A DNA stretch of 9,576 nt from an uncultured Chloroflexota bacterium (GCA_903879975.1 CAIRNL010000303.1:1-9576), one strand, 5' to 3'; shown: positions 1-7,729, counted from the first letter of the stretch. A program made the numbers and translations. Notes: generated by a model not told the origin, from the letters alone.

Positions 1-1163
1 GCAGCGCGCTCCAATGCCGCCTTCATCTGTCTCAACCCCTCTTCCAGGATCACGCGCGGCGTGCCAAAATTCAACCGTACAAACCCCTCGCCCCCTTCAC
101 CAAACCAGACCCCTTCATTCACGGCGACTTTGGCATCACGCAGGAAGAATTCGGATGGCTTGTCGCCAATGCCAACGTTCCGGCAGTCCAGCCACAGCAG
201 ATAGGTCGCTTCGGGGCAGGTGACGTTGATCCCCGCCATCTCCGTTTCGATGAACTGGATGGCAAAGTCGCGGTTGGCCGTCAAGTAGGCGCGCAGGGCG
301 AGCAGCCAGTCGTCGCAGTGCGCATAAGCTGTTTCGGCCGCGACCATGCCCAGGATGTTGACGTGTGGCACGATGCCGGCCATGGCCTGTTCAACCTGCC
401 GGCGCAGCGCTGGGTTCTGTACAAAGGCCAGGCTGGCGCCCAGCCCGGGAATATTGAAGGTCTTACTCGGTGCCAGCAACGTGATCGTGCGCTGTGCCAC
501 CGCCGGCGACAGGCTGGCAATCGGGATATGACGCGTCTCACCCAGCAGCAAGTCACAGTGAATCTCGTCGGAGCAGATGATGAGATCGTGCTGTTCGCAA
601 AACGCAGCGATCTGTGTCAACTCATCGTGGGTGAAGGCGCGCCCCACCGGGTTTTGCGGATTGCAGAGCAGGAAGAGCCGCGTGTCAGCGGCAATCACTT
701 CCTCAAGACCTTCCATGTTGATCCCGTAGTGCAGGCGCCGCCCGGCAACTGCCGTTCGCAGAGGCGCAGCAAGGAGCCGGCGTTGCTGGTTGACCGGCGC
801 AGTCAGAAACGGACCGTACACCGGCGTATTGGTCAGCACGCTGTCGCCTGGATTGCCCACGGCCTTGCTCACGATGTTGAGGCCGCTGACCAGACCCGGA
901 AGCATGATGATACTTTCCGGCTCGATTGTCCAGCCGTAGAGGCGCTGCATGCGCTCCACCAACGTGGCCTTCAATGCCGATGAATCCGTGCCATAGCCGA
1001 AGACCCCCTGCTGCACGCGCGCCGCCAACGCGTCAATGATCGGCTGCGGCGAGCGAAAATCCATGTCCGCCACCCACATCGGCAGGACATCCTCACCAAA
1101 CCACGACCACTTGCCGCTGTCCGTGCCCCGCCGTTCGATAGGTGTGTCAAAATTAAATGACAT
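1..1163 (-). CDS. patB: MalY/PatB-type PLP-dependent C-S lyase (class I/II aminotransferase fold), 3' end truncated by the window
   Basis: A fold-type I PLP enzyme of the MalY/PatB group, which cleaves the C-S bond of cystathionine or cysteine conjugates to give thiol, pyruvate and ammonia in the cytoplasm. 387 codons are visible and the frame is open at the left edge. E. coli MalY has about 390 residues, so only a few are missing. Visible marks are MWVADMDF near residues 29-36, GVFGYG at 53-58, NPQNPVGRAF for PLP-ring binding, SDEIH with Asp199 for the pyridine nitrogen, SKTFN with the Schiff-base Lys234, and VRLNFGTPR near the C-terminus, whose Arg363 should bind the substrate carboxylate. 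The start ATG at 1163 is preceded by AGGA with 7-nt spacing. It lies 84 bp after mrpG on the same strand, so read-through from the mrp operon is possible; I see no clear promoter of its own. Family assignment is firm. The substrate (cystathionine, cysteine or another beta-substituted amino acid) cannot be read from sequence, and malY is an equally valid name. Confidence 0.9.
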   Translation of the reverse strand, partial: MSFNFDTPIERRGTDSGKWSWFGEDVLPMWVADMDFRSPQPIIDALAARVQQGVFGYGTDSSALKATLVERMQRLYGWTIEPESIIMLPGLVSGLNIVSKAVGNPGDSVLTNTPVYGPFLTAPVNQQRRLLAAPLRTAVAGRRLHYGINMEGLEEVIAADTRLFLLCNPQNPVGRAFTHDELTQIAAFCEQHDLIICSDEIHCDLLLGETRHIPIASLSPAVAQRTITLLAPSKTFNIPGLGASLAFVQNPALRRQVEQAMAGIVPHVNILGMVAAETAYAHCDDWLLALRAYLTANRDFAIQFIETEMAGINVTCPEATYLLWLDCRNVGIGDKPSEFFLRDAKVAVNEGVWFGEGGEGFVRLNFGTPRVILEEGLRQMKAALERA

Positions 1164-1246
1164 ATTAATATCCTGTTGCAGAAATCGAGAGGGAAAAGCA
1201 AGACGAAATACACGACAGACACCCTGCCGGGCAACGGGAAATTCGG

Positions 1247-1624
1247 CTACGTCACCCCATCGCGGGCGACATTGTCCGTCTGCCGCAGCTCTGTCTCTTG
1301 CCCTGCCGCCATTTCGTCGTAGCGCAGATGCTTGCGCTTCCGCGGGCCGGTACGATAGGCCGCACGTGCCATGGCCGTCGTCGCAATCGGCGCTGTTGCA
1401 AAGACCAGCGCGATCAGCGCAAGCATGCGCAGCATCAAGAACTCGTCATAAAAGTAGAGCCCGGCCGCCAGCAGCAGGCCGCTGACACCGACAGTCGAGG
1501 CTTTGCCGGCGGCGTGCATGCGCGCAAAAACATCCGGCAGGCGCACGATGCCGATCGCACTGATCAGCATGAAGATACAGCCGGCGAGAATCAAGGCGAC
1601 GATTACAATCTCTCTGAGCGTCAT
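1247..1624 (-). CDS. mrpG: Mrp Na+/H+ antiporter subunit G
   Basis: Small membrane subunit of the Mrp/Mnh cation-proton antiporter complex, 125 residues, close to the usual MrpG length. The family signature is clear: RLPDVFARMHAAGKAST at about residues 28-44, directly after a first membrane span (about 5-26). Two more hydrophobic spans follow at about 46-60 and 63-85, so three spans are predicted, as expected for MnhG/MrpG. The hydrophilic C-terminus (about 90-125) begins with a basic cluster, RTGPRKRKH, which fits a cytoplasmic tail under the positive-inside rule. The ATG at 1624 lies 6 nt after the mrpF stop, so translation is probably coupled. It is the last gene of the operon; an 84-bp gap separates it from the MalY-like gene. 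MrpG is needed for complex assembly and antiport in characterised systems, but its exact mechanistic role is unclear. Confidence 0.95.
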   Translation of the reverse strand: MTLREIVIVALILAGCIFMLISAIGIVRLPDVFARMHAAGKASTVGVSGLLLAAGLYFYDEFLMLRMLALIALVFATAPIATTAMARAAYRTGPRKRKHLRYDEMAAGQETELRQTDNVARDGVT

Positions 1625-1630
1625 GCAAGT

Positions 1631-1921
1631 CTATTCCTCGTCCGGTTCCCAGTCCTTGAGATCGGAATTTTCCATATAGCGCGCAAACATCATCGTGCCC
1701 ACGAAGCCCAACACAGCGGTCACGATCGCCGCATCGAGCAAGGAGGGAGCCTTGCTGGCCATGGCAACCAATACAATGATGCCAACAGCGTGGATGGCGA
1801 TGGTATCAAAGGCAACGGTTCGGTTGGGCGGATTCGGCCCAAGATAGAGCCGCACAAAACAGAGCAGGAGCGAGAATGCCAGCACCACCAGGCCGGCGTT
1901 GATCCAGAATGCCACGGTCAT
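1631..1921 (-). CDS. mrpF: Mrp Na+/H+ antiporter subunit F
   Basis: Small membrane subunit of the Mrp complex, 96 residues, typical of MrpF/MnhF. Three hydrophobic spans are visible, at about residues 5-26, 37-56 and 60-80, with the conserved-looking segment PNRTVAFDTIA (about 32-42) between the first two and SLLDAAIVTAVLGFVGT, including Asp63, in the third. The C-terminus is short and acidic (WEPDEE). I chose the ATG at 1921 because it overlaps the mrpE stop as ATGA, the arrangement seen at other junctions of this operon, and because it gives the standard family length. The frame is open further upstream, to about 2362, but that part is the shadow of mrpE. In some bacteria MrpF homologues have been linked to cholate or Na+ efflux, but here the operon context makes its antiporter role plain. 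Confidence 0.95.
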   Translation of the reverse strand: MTVAFWINAGLVVLAFSLLLCFVRLYLGPNPPNRTVAFDTIAIHAVGIIVLVAMASKAPSLLDAAIVTAVLGFVGTMMFARYMENSDLKDWEPDEE

Positions 1922-2409
1922 GATACTTCTCCCCCGCGTGTGATGCGCAGGATGCGCCGCTCGAAATCCTGCTGGACGGATCGTCGCACATCTGCGGCAT
2001 TGCCCATGACCAGATTGTGGACGTACAGCACGTGCTCCCCTTGCGCGTTCCAGCCGGTGTCCACACTCAGCGTGCCGGGCGTCAGCGTGATCGAAGTCGC
2101 CAGCAGCGAAATCTCCAGGTCCGTTCGTGCCTCCAGTGGGACGGCGACGATGCCCTGATCCAGCTTCAAGGTCGGTTCTAGCACCACCCAGGCCACCTGG
2201 ATGCTGCTCTTGAGAATGCTCCAAATCAGGAAGATCACGTAGGAAATGACATGGAAGACTAGGCTGCCGTAGCCGTGGTGCAGGATCGAGAGCAGCACGT
2301 AGCCCACGGCAAAGCCAATCACCAGGCTGTTCGTGCTCCATTGCTCCTGATAGGCAGCCCACAACACAGCAAGCACGATGTTGATCAAGAATGCATTGCG
2401 CGGGGTCAT
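1918..2409 (-). CDS. mrpE: Mrp Na+/H+ antiporter subunit E
   Basis: Subunit E of the Mrp antiporter, 163 residues, the normal size for MrpE/MnhE. The N-terminal third is hydrophobic, with spans at about residues 7-20, 26-43 and 50-68. The remainder is a soluble domain with the MrpE hallmark ATSITLTPGTLSVD at about 104-117, followed by VLYVHNLVMG (about 127-136) and a charged C-terminus. The ATG at 2409 lies 3 nt after the mrpD stop, and the ribosome binding site GGGAG sits inside the last mrpD codons. The 3' end overlaps mrpF by 4 nt. MrpE is thought to support assembly and stability of the complex rather than to form an ion channel itself. Nothing unusual is visible. Confidence 0.95.
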   Translation of the reverse strand: MTPRNAFLINIVLAVLWAAYQEQWSTNSLVIGFAVGYVLLSILHHGYGSLVFHVISYVIFLIWSILKSSIQVAWVVLEPTLKLDQGIVAVPLEARTDLEISLLATSITLTPGTLSVDTGWNAQGEHVLYVHNLVMGNAADVRRSVQQDFERRILRITRGGEVS

Positions 2410-2412
2410 CGT

Positions 2413-4017
2413 TTATCTCCCAGCCACAAATTCGCCTGCAGGATAGTTGCCGAAAGGAATTTGCTGGTCACTTGCCGTCAAGTCCGGCCCGACGGTTTCC
2501 ACATAGCCGACGCGATCGATTGCATGGCCAGCCGCAATCTGCACAGCATCGAGTGCCGGTTGTGCAGCCAGACCGATGCCAATGCTCAGCACGACCAGAA
2601 TCAGCACAGGTACCGTCATCGCCATGCTGGCGCCCTGCGTGGTAAGTTTTTGTGGCATGCGGTACTTGCTGTGCGGCTTGCCCCAGAAGACGTACTGCCA
2701 CAGCCGTACCATGCTCATGGTCGTGAGCAGGCTGACAAAGACACTGACCGCAGCGATCTCCCATGAACCCGCCGCAAAGGTTACTTCGAGCAGGCCCAGC
2801 TTACCGATGAAGCCGCTGGTCGGTGGGAAGCCTGCCAACGAAAAAGCCGCAAGGAAGAAGAGAGCCGCCTGGAACGGCCGCAGTGCCACCATGCCGCCCA
2901 ACTCGTTGAGCTTGCCCGTGCCCGCTTCAAGCTCCACTGCACCGCCGCCCAGCAGCAGCGCAGTCTTGACAATCTGGTTGTGCACGAGAAACAGGAGCGC
3001 CAGCGCCAGGCCGAAGCCGACGCCATAGGGAGTCGGCGTCATAGCGACACCCAAGCCCATGAACATGTAACCGATCTGGCTGATGATGTGGAAGCTGAGC
3101 AGGCGGCGAATCGTCGGCTGTGCAAAGGCACCCAGCACGCCGATGACCATCGTCAGCCCCGCAATCGTCAGGATCAGCGGCTGCCATCTGTCGAGTAGCC
3201 ACGGGAAGAAGAGCGGAAACGTGCGGAAAAGCGAATACATGCCCACCTTGGTCAGCACACCCGAGAAGAGCGCCGTGACCACTGGATGGGGGGTGTGATA
3301 GCTGCTCGGCAGCCAGAAAAAGAGCGGAAAAGCCGCTGCCTTGGCGCCAAACGCAATCAACAGCAGGCCGGCGATGACCGCCTGCACCAGATAGGGCGCA
3401 GCGCCCATGCGCACGGCAATGTGCGCCATGTTGAGCGTGCCCAGTGTACCGTAGGTGATGCCCGCAACAAGCAACAGCATCATGGACCCTATCAGGTTGA
3501 GCACGACGTAGCGGATGCCGCCGTTGATCTGGCTCGGTGTACCACCCAAGGTCAGCAGCACAAAGCTGGACATGAGCAGTACTTCGTAAAAGACATAAAG
3601 ATTGAACAGGTCGCTCGTGATGAACGCGCCGTTGGCACCCATCAGCAGGAAGATCGCCATCGGATAGTAGCCGAGGCGCGATCGCTCGCTATCCAGGGTC
3701 GCCAGCGCAAAGGGGAAGATGAGTGCACTCAGCAGCCCCACGGTGGTCAGCATGATCGCAGAGAGCCCGTCGATGTAGACGCTGATGCCAAAAGGCGCCG
3801 GCCACAGCCCCATCTGGAACGCCATGCGCCCGCCCGACAGCGTAAAGGTCAGCAGCAGCAAAGCCAGCACAAGATTGGCGCTGATGGCAATGCCCGTCAG
3901 AATCTGTTGGATACGAACGCGGTACGGCGCAGGGATGCCCTGCATGAGCAGGCAGAGCGCGCCAAAGAGCAGGGGGATTGCCACGGGCATGGCCAGAATC
4001 GTCGGATCGAGGTTCAT
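2413..4017 (-). CDS. mrpD: Mrp Na+/H+ antiporter subunit D (NuoN/NuoM-like proton-conducting subunit)
   Basis: One of the two large antiporter-like subunits of the Mrp complex, 534 residues and polytopic throughout, homologous to the proton-pumping NuoL/M/N subunits of respiratory complex I. Functional residues expected for the family are present: Glu145 in DLFNLYVFYEVLLMS corresponds to the essential TM5 glutamate of MrpD; Lys226 in FGAKAAAFPLFFWLP to the TM7 lysine; SGVLTKVGMYS carries Lys257; HNQIVKTALL carries Lys351 on the exit side; and LAGFPPTSGFIGKLGLL carries Lys406. All proton-path residues seem intact, so an active subunit is expected. The ATG at 4017 overlaps the mrpC stop (TGA, 4014-4016) within ATGA. 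The length is slightly above the roughly 490-500 residues of well-known MrpD proteins because of a longer hydrophilic C-terminus after about residue 495. It is co-transcribed with all the other mrp genes. Confidence 0.97.
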   Translation of the reverse strand: MNLDPTILAMPVAIPLLFGALCLLMQGIPAPYRVRIQQILTGIAISANLVLALLLLTFTLSGGRMAFQMGLWPAPFGISVYIDGLSAIMLTTVGLLSALIFPFALATLDSERSRLGYYPMAIFLLMGANGAFITSDLFNLYVFYEVLLMSSFVLLTLGGTPSQINGGIRYVVLNLIGSMMLLLVAGITYGTLGTLNMAHIAVRMGAAPYLVQAVIAGLLLIAFGAKAAAFPLFFWLPSSYHTPHPVVTALFSGVLTKVGMYSLFRTFPLFFPWLLDRWQPLILTIAGLTMVIGVLGAFAQPTIRRLLSFHIISQIGYMFMGLGVAMTPTPYGVGFGLALALLFLVHNQIVKTALLLGGGAVELEAGTGKLNELGGMVALRPFQAALFFLAAFSLAGFPPTSGFIGKLGLLEVTFAAGSWEIAAVSVFVSLLTTMSMVRLWQYVFWGKPHSKYRMPQKLTTQGASMAMTVPVLILVVLSIGIGLAAQPALDAVQIAAGHAIDRVGYVETVGPDLTASDQQIPFGNYPAGEFVAGR

Positions 4018-4502
4018 TCATCGGCTCCTTCAGCCTGCGGGTTGTCGTAGACCTCGTCCAATTCATATTGGAGGATGTCGTAATCGTCCGCCGCATCCGG
4101 CAACACCATGCGCGAACTGAAGGGCGCGAAGGGATCGGATGTGTTGATCACCGTCGCCAGCTCGCCGGGCGCAAGGTCGCTGCCGGTCAGTGCATCACGC
4201 CGGTAGATCAGCACTACGATAAAGGCTGTCACGCCGAAGCTGATGACGATCGCTGTGAGGATCAGCGCCTGGGGCAGCGGGTCGGCGAATTGGCTGATCA
4301 TGGCTGTTGTGATGGGCTGTTCATGTGGCACGATGGGCGGGGCGCCGCGCGTCAGCTTTCCCGTGCCGAAGAGCGCCAGGTTCACCGCATGGGTGAACAG
4401 GCCGAGTCCTAGCACGAGTTTGATCTGCCCACGCAGCAGGATCAGATACGCGCCGCAGGCGAATAGGACGCCAACCAGCACGGCCAACATGAGTGCGGTC
4501 AT
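4014..4502 (-). CDS. mrpC: Mrp Na+/H+ antiporter subunit C (NuoK-like) with acidic C-terminal tail
   Basis: NuoK-like subunit of the Mrp complex, 162 residues. Three membrane spans are visible, at about residues 3-22, 28-46 and 78-100. GQIKLVLGLGLFTHAVNLALF (25-45) and DPLPQALILTAIVIS (74-88) are the usual MrpC/NuoK signatures. Known MrpC proteins have roughly 110-115 residues; this one carries about 60 extra residues at the C-terminus. That tail is strongly acidic, with about 15 Asp/Glu and one Arg, and ends in a run rich in D, E and Y (DDYDILQYELDEVYDNPQ). The ATG at 4502 overlaps the mrpB stop by 4 nt (ATGA), and the 3' end overlaps mrpD by 4 nt. The reading frame extends upstream to about 4760, but that is out-of-frame mrpB sequence without MrpC character. 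The tail is probably cytoplasmic and its role is unknown. Confidence 0.95.
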   Translation of the reverse strand: MTALMLAVLVGVLFACGAYLILLRGQIKLVLGLGLFTHAVNLALFGTGKLTRGAPPIVPHEQPITTAMISQFADPLPQALILTAIVISFGVTAFIVVLIYRRDALTGSDLAPGELATVINTSDPFAPFSSRMVLPDAADDYDILQYELDEVYDNPQAEGADE

Positions 4503-4951
4503 GGCTGTTCCCCCTCCACTGCGTCGTTGCCCGTCACCTGTTCGGCTGCTTCGCTCAGGCGCAGCAGGTATGTGACGGCCATGCCGATGACCACGAGCAT
4601 GACGCCGAGATCGAACAGCTGCGGCGTACCCATCTTGATCTTGTCGCCGCCCAGGTAAAATTCGATCCACATGCCGTGAAAGAACCCGCCGCCGTAGATG
4701 CCCAGCAGCGCGGCAATGGTGGCTACCAGCAGCCCCAGCCCTACCAGCGGAATCAGCCATGCTCCATACTGTTCGCGTGTGACCGTGGCGCCGCGCGCAA
4801 GAATGGTCAACTCCAGCGCAGCGGCGACCAATAAGCCGGCGATAAAGCCGCCGCCCGGCAGATCGTGGCCGCGCAGAAAGAGCAGGATTGCCACCACAAT
4901 GATCAGCGGAGTCAGGATCAGATTGACGAGGCGTAGATAGATCTCAGTCAT
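4499..4951 (-). CDS. mrpB: Mrp Na+/H+ antiporter subunit B
   Basis: MrpB/MnhB subunit, 150 residues from the preferred start. The family signature HDLPGGGFIAGLL is at about residues 29-41, and four hydrophobic spans are seen, at about 8-26, 38-52, 66-86 and 112-132. A short charged tail ends in GNDAVEGEQP. I chose the ATG at 4951, not the upstream in-frame ATG at 4975, because a perfect GGAGG lies 6 nt before it and because it gives an N-terminus (MTEIYLRLVNLIL) that runs straight into the first span, as in homologues. With this start the gene overlaps the end of mrpA by 8 nt, and it overlaps mrpC by 4 nt. It is homologous to the MrpB-like domain found at the C-terminus of MrpA and works as part of the same membrane complex. 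Confidence 0.95.
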   Translation of the reverse strand: MTEIYLRLVNLILTPLIIVVAILLFLRGHDLPGGGFIAGLLVAAALELTILARGATVTREQYGAWLIPLVGLGLLVATIAALLGIYGGGFFHGMWIEFYLGGDKIKMGTPQLFDLGVMLVVIGMAVTYLLRLSEAAEQVTGNDAVEGEQP

Positions 4952-7355
4952 GGCCTGCCTCCGTTTCGTGCTCACGCTTTGCCGCTGCCTCCGCGCCGCT
5001 CAGCATCTGGCGAGCGGCGTGAATGCGCTGCCGGAGCGTGTGCATCGGCGCACCGCGCAGCAGGGCATAGCCACCCAGTGCTGCCAGTCCGAGCACGGTG
5101 ATCTCGCCCAGCGTGTCATAGCCGCGGAAGTCCACGAGGATGACGTTGACCACATTGGTGCCTCTGCCCAACTCCAGCGAGTTCTCGATAAAATAAGGGC
5201 TGATGCTGTCGCCGACCTGGCTCAGATGGTTCACCATGACGACCGCAAAGCCAAAGAAACCCATCGCCACCGCCACGAGCAGCCGAAATGGTTCGCGACG
5301 GTCGTGGGCGATGGGTTTGTCGGGTTTCACGCGGAAGAAGACCAGCACGAGGAGGAAAACGGTCAATACCTCGATCAGCAGCTGAGTCAGTGCCAGATCT
5401 GGCGCACTGAAGATGATGAAGAAGAGGGTCACTGTGACGCCGACCACCCCTAGCGCAATGATTGCGCTCAGCCGCGAGCCGGCACGTACCGTGGTAATCG
5501 CCGCAATGATGGCCAGTGCAAAGATCGCCCATTCGGTGAGGGTTGGCACTTCGCGCGAATCCAGAACGTTTCTCGTGTTGCCATCGGTGAAGAAGACTGC
5601 ATAGAGCATGACTGTGACGCCGGCCAGCAACGTAATGCTGAGTTGCGGCGCCATTGGGCTGCCCTGGATCACGGTCGTGATGCGATAGGCAAGGCGATAG
5701 ATGGCGTCCACCGTGGCATCGTAGGCCGCCAACGCGCTGAATCGTTCGGGCACGCCCGCATAGAGGCGACGGAAGATGCCGCGTGCGAAGCAGACGACCA
5801 CCGCCAGAACCAGGATGGCCATGCTGGTGATGAACGCCGGTGTCAGCCCGTGCCATAGCTTCAGGTGCACTTCTACGGGGTTGCCAGCCACTGCGGCGAT
5901 GGCCGGCGCCAGCAGCACCTGCTCGTAGCTGCCGGTCAAGAGTGCGGCGCTGGCACCGATCACGGTCAAGAGCAGGGCAGGCGCTGCAAACCAGAACGAA
6001 GGTGCATGGTGCAGATGAGCGGCCTCTTCGTCCGGCCTGCCTCGCAAGAACGCTTCCCATGTCAGCGTGAAAACGGCCCCACCCAGGAACAGCGCAGCCA
6101 GTGTCGCCGCTGCAAAGCCAATCCCGCCGATGATCGTTTCACCCTGTTCGAAGAGATCGTGAAAGTTCTCGAGCAGCAACTCTTTGGCCAGAAACCCCAT
6201 CGTCGGCGGAACGCCGGCCATGGAGACCGCCGCCAACACCACCGTCAGCGCCACAATCGGCAGAGCGCGCACCAGTCCGGCCAGCCGGCGCAGATCGCGT
6301 GTGCCCATGGCGTGGTCCACAATGCCGGCGCTGAGGAATAGGGGTGCCTTGTAGAGCGCATGCGCCAGCACCGTGACGATGAATGCTTTCAGCGCGTACT
6401 CTTCCTGGAAGGCCAGGAGCATGGTCAGCATGCCCAGCACGCTGATCGTGGCATAGGCCAGCAGCGCTTTCATGTCCGTGTACCGAATGGCGCTGACTGC
6501 GCCGAGCACCATCGTGAAGCCACCTACCAGGAAGAGCGACCAGAACCACAGGGGCAGATCGCTGAAGGCCGGGTGCAGCCGAGCCAGCAAGAAGATGCCG
6601 GCCTTGACCATCGTCGCCGAGTGAAGATAGGCGCTGGCTGGTGTGGGGGCTGCCATCGCGCCCGGCAGCCAGAACTGGAAGGGAAACTGCGCTGACTTGG
6701 TGAACGCGCCCAGGAAGATCAGCGCCAGAGCGACAGGCGTAACAGCCGCTGTGGCAATCCCTGGGGTCGTCAAGATCGTACTGATATGGAAAGTCCCGGC
6801 TTCGAGGCCGAGTATCACCATGCCCGCCAACATGGCCAGCGCGCCGGCTGTGGTGACGATCAGCGCACGACGTGCCCCTTCTACCGCACCCTTGTACTCC
6901 GATTTGAACGCAATGAGCAGATAGCTCGTGATGCTCGTTCCTTCCCAGAAAACAAAGAGTGTCAGCAGATCGTCGGACCATACCAGCCCCAGCATGCTGG
7001 CCATGAAGAAATAGAGCACCAGGTAAAAGTATCCCTGACGGCGGTCGCCTTCCAGATAGTAGTTCGTGTAGAAGACAATGCACGTGCCTATCCCGGTGAT
7101 CAGCAGGCCGAAAAAGAGTGCAAGTCCGTCCAGTCTGAGCGCGACTTCCAGCCCCAAGGTAGGCGCCCAGGCATAGCGCTCGATGAGCGTGTTGCCGGAC
7201 GCTACGCTGTTCAACTGCAGCGCCTGCCAGAGCGTGACCGCAGCTGGCGGCAGGGCAGTGAACCAGGCGAACGCATGCGAGCGCTGAGGCCGAAGCAGCC
7301 AGAAGAGGGGGCCGGCCAAGAATAGAAGGAGTAAACAGAATGCTAGCGCAGGCAC
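4944..7355 (-). CDS. mrpA: Mrp Na+/H+ antiporter subunit A (NuoL-like large subunit)
   Basis: Largest Mrp subunit. From a GTG at 7355 it is 803 residues, matching the roughly 800 residues of B. subtilis MrpA. The first part is a NuoL-like antiporter domain. DDLLTLFVFWEGTSITSYLL contains the essential TM5 glutamate (Glu138 in this numbering, Glu140 in B. subtilis), and FTKSAQFPFQFWLPGAM contains the TM7 lysine (Lys220, Lys223 in B. subtilis). AYLHSATMVKAGIFLL and AGVPPTMGFLAKELL are also typical. The C-terminal part has the MrpA-specific SAPDLALTQLLIEVLTVFLL and VNVILVDFRGYDTLGEITVL segments. No in-frame ATG precedes the first spans, so the start must be GTG or TTG. The frame is open to a TTG at 7460, with TAG just upstream. 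That start would add 35 hydrophilic residues and has no good ribosome binding site. The GTG has only a weak purine run (GAAAGA). It is the first gene of the operon and overlaps mrpB by 8 nt. Confidence 0.95.
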   Translation of the reverse strand: MPALAFCLLLLFLAGPLFWLLRPQRSHAFAWFTALPPAAVTLWQALQLNSVASGNTLIERYAWAPTLGLEVALRLDGLALFFGLLITGIGTCIVFYTNYYLEGDRRQGYFYLVLYFFMASMLGLVWSDDLLTLFVFWEGTSITSYLLIAFKSEYKGAVEGARRALIVTTAGALAMLAGMVILGLEAGTFHISTILTTPGIATAAVTPVALALIFLGAFTKSAQFPFQFWLPGAMAAPTPASAYLHSATMVKAGIFLLARLHPAFSDLPLWFWSLFLVGGFTMVLGAVSAIRYTDMKALLAYATISVLGMLTMLLAFQEEYALKAFIVTVLAHALYKAPLFLSAGIVDHAMGTRDLRRLAGLVRALPIVALTVVLAAVSMAGVPPTMGFLAKELLLENFHDLFEQGETIIGGIGFAAATLAALFLGGAVFTLTWEAFLRGRPDEEAAHLHHAPSFWFAAPALLLTVIGASAALLTGSYEQVLLAPAIAAVAGNPVEVHLKLWHGLTPAFITSMAILVLAVVVCFARGIFRRLYAGVPERFSALAAYDATVDAIYRLAYRITTVIQGSPMAPQLSITLLAGVTVMLYAVFFTDGNTRNVLDSREVPTLTEWAIFALAIIAAITTVRAGSRLSAIIALGVVGVTVTLFFIIFSAPDLALTQLLIEVLTVFLLVLVFFRVKPDKPIAHDRREPFRLLVAVAMGFFGFAVVMVNHLSQVGDSISPYFIENSLELGRGTNVVNVILVDFRGYDTLGEITVLGLAALGGYALLRGAPMHTLRQRIHAARQMLSGAEAAAKREHETEAGHD
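4958..4962 (-). promoter_or_regulatory. Ribosome binding site of mrpB
   Basis: Perfect GGAGG on the minus strand, 6 nt before the ATG at 4951. It lies inside the end of mrpA and decides the mrpB start in favour of 4951 over the in-frame ATG at 4975, which would place this motif within the coding sequence. Confidence 0.8.
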
Positions 7356-7640
7356 AGATCGATCTTTCGCATGGACTGTCCTCGCAGAGAGATGGGTCGG
7401 CAGTGACCCGGAGGAAATGGGGCGGCCAGCTACATTGCTTGCTGCCGTTGCCGCAGTCAACGGCTACAGAATACATGATGCAGATTCACTTCTGCAAACA
7501 GTGTCGGTTCTGGAACCAACGCTAAAGAGGGTGGTGGCAACGCTAGTCGCAGTCAATGGGCGCGTCCCTGCTATCACGGGAGGTGTGTGCCAAGTGTCGG
7601 CGACCTTCTTGCCGGAAATCTGGTACGTACCCGTAGGCAG
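7356..7640. other. Intergenic leader upstream of mrpA
   Basis: About 285 bp without a gene I trust. On the minus strand it should hold the mrp operon promoter, but no strong sigma70 match is visible. The best weak candidate is TTTGCA (7493-7498) and TATTCT (7468-7473) with 19-nt spacing, which would give a leader of about 100 nt before the GTG at 7355. A perfect 6-bp inverted repeat, TGCAGA/TCTGCA with a 6-nt loop (7479-7496), overlaps that candidate and could be an operator. Two near-identical 13-mers, read on the plus strand as YCGCAGTCAAYGG, occur 96 bp apart at 7451 and 7547. The plus-strand frame that crosses this region has no coding character until 7741. Confidence 0.5.
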
Positions 7641-7648
7641 TTCGTCGG

Positions 7649-7677
7649 TTGACGCAGGCGATCTGCTGTCCTATACT
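7649..7677 (+). promoter_or_regulatory. Near-consensus sigma70-type promoter driving the small membrane protein gene
   Basis: TTGACG at 7649-7654 (5 of 6 matches to TTGACA) and TATACT at 7672-7677 (5 of 6 matches to TATAAT), separated by exactly 17 nt. It points right, away from mrpA, and predicts a transcript start near 7683-7685, about 57 nt before the ATG at 7741. It is much stronger than anything visible on the mrp side of this region. Inference is from sequence match alone. Confidence 0.7.
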
Positions 7678-7729
7678 GTTGCATGCAGCGCAACTTCGCT
7701 TTCCGCCGGCCAACACAGATCAGTACAAC

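Noticed and set aside
318..983. Long plus-strand open frame opposite the MalY-like gene
   Set aside because: It is an antisense shadow of a gene with complete catalytic motifs; it is rich in His, Arg and Gln and has no recognisable domain. The same applies to the other plus-strand frames across 1298-7325.
1918..4502. Possible gene fusion or frameshift among the overlapping mrp frames
   Set aside because: The long overlapping frames are normal consequences of ATGA junctions; each gene has its full family length and intact motifs.
4952..4975. Upstream ATG for mrpB at 4975
   Set aside because: It would place the perfect GGAGG inside the gene and add eight charged residues with no homologous counterpart; the ATG at 4951 fits better.
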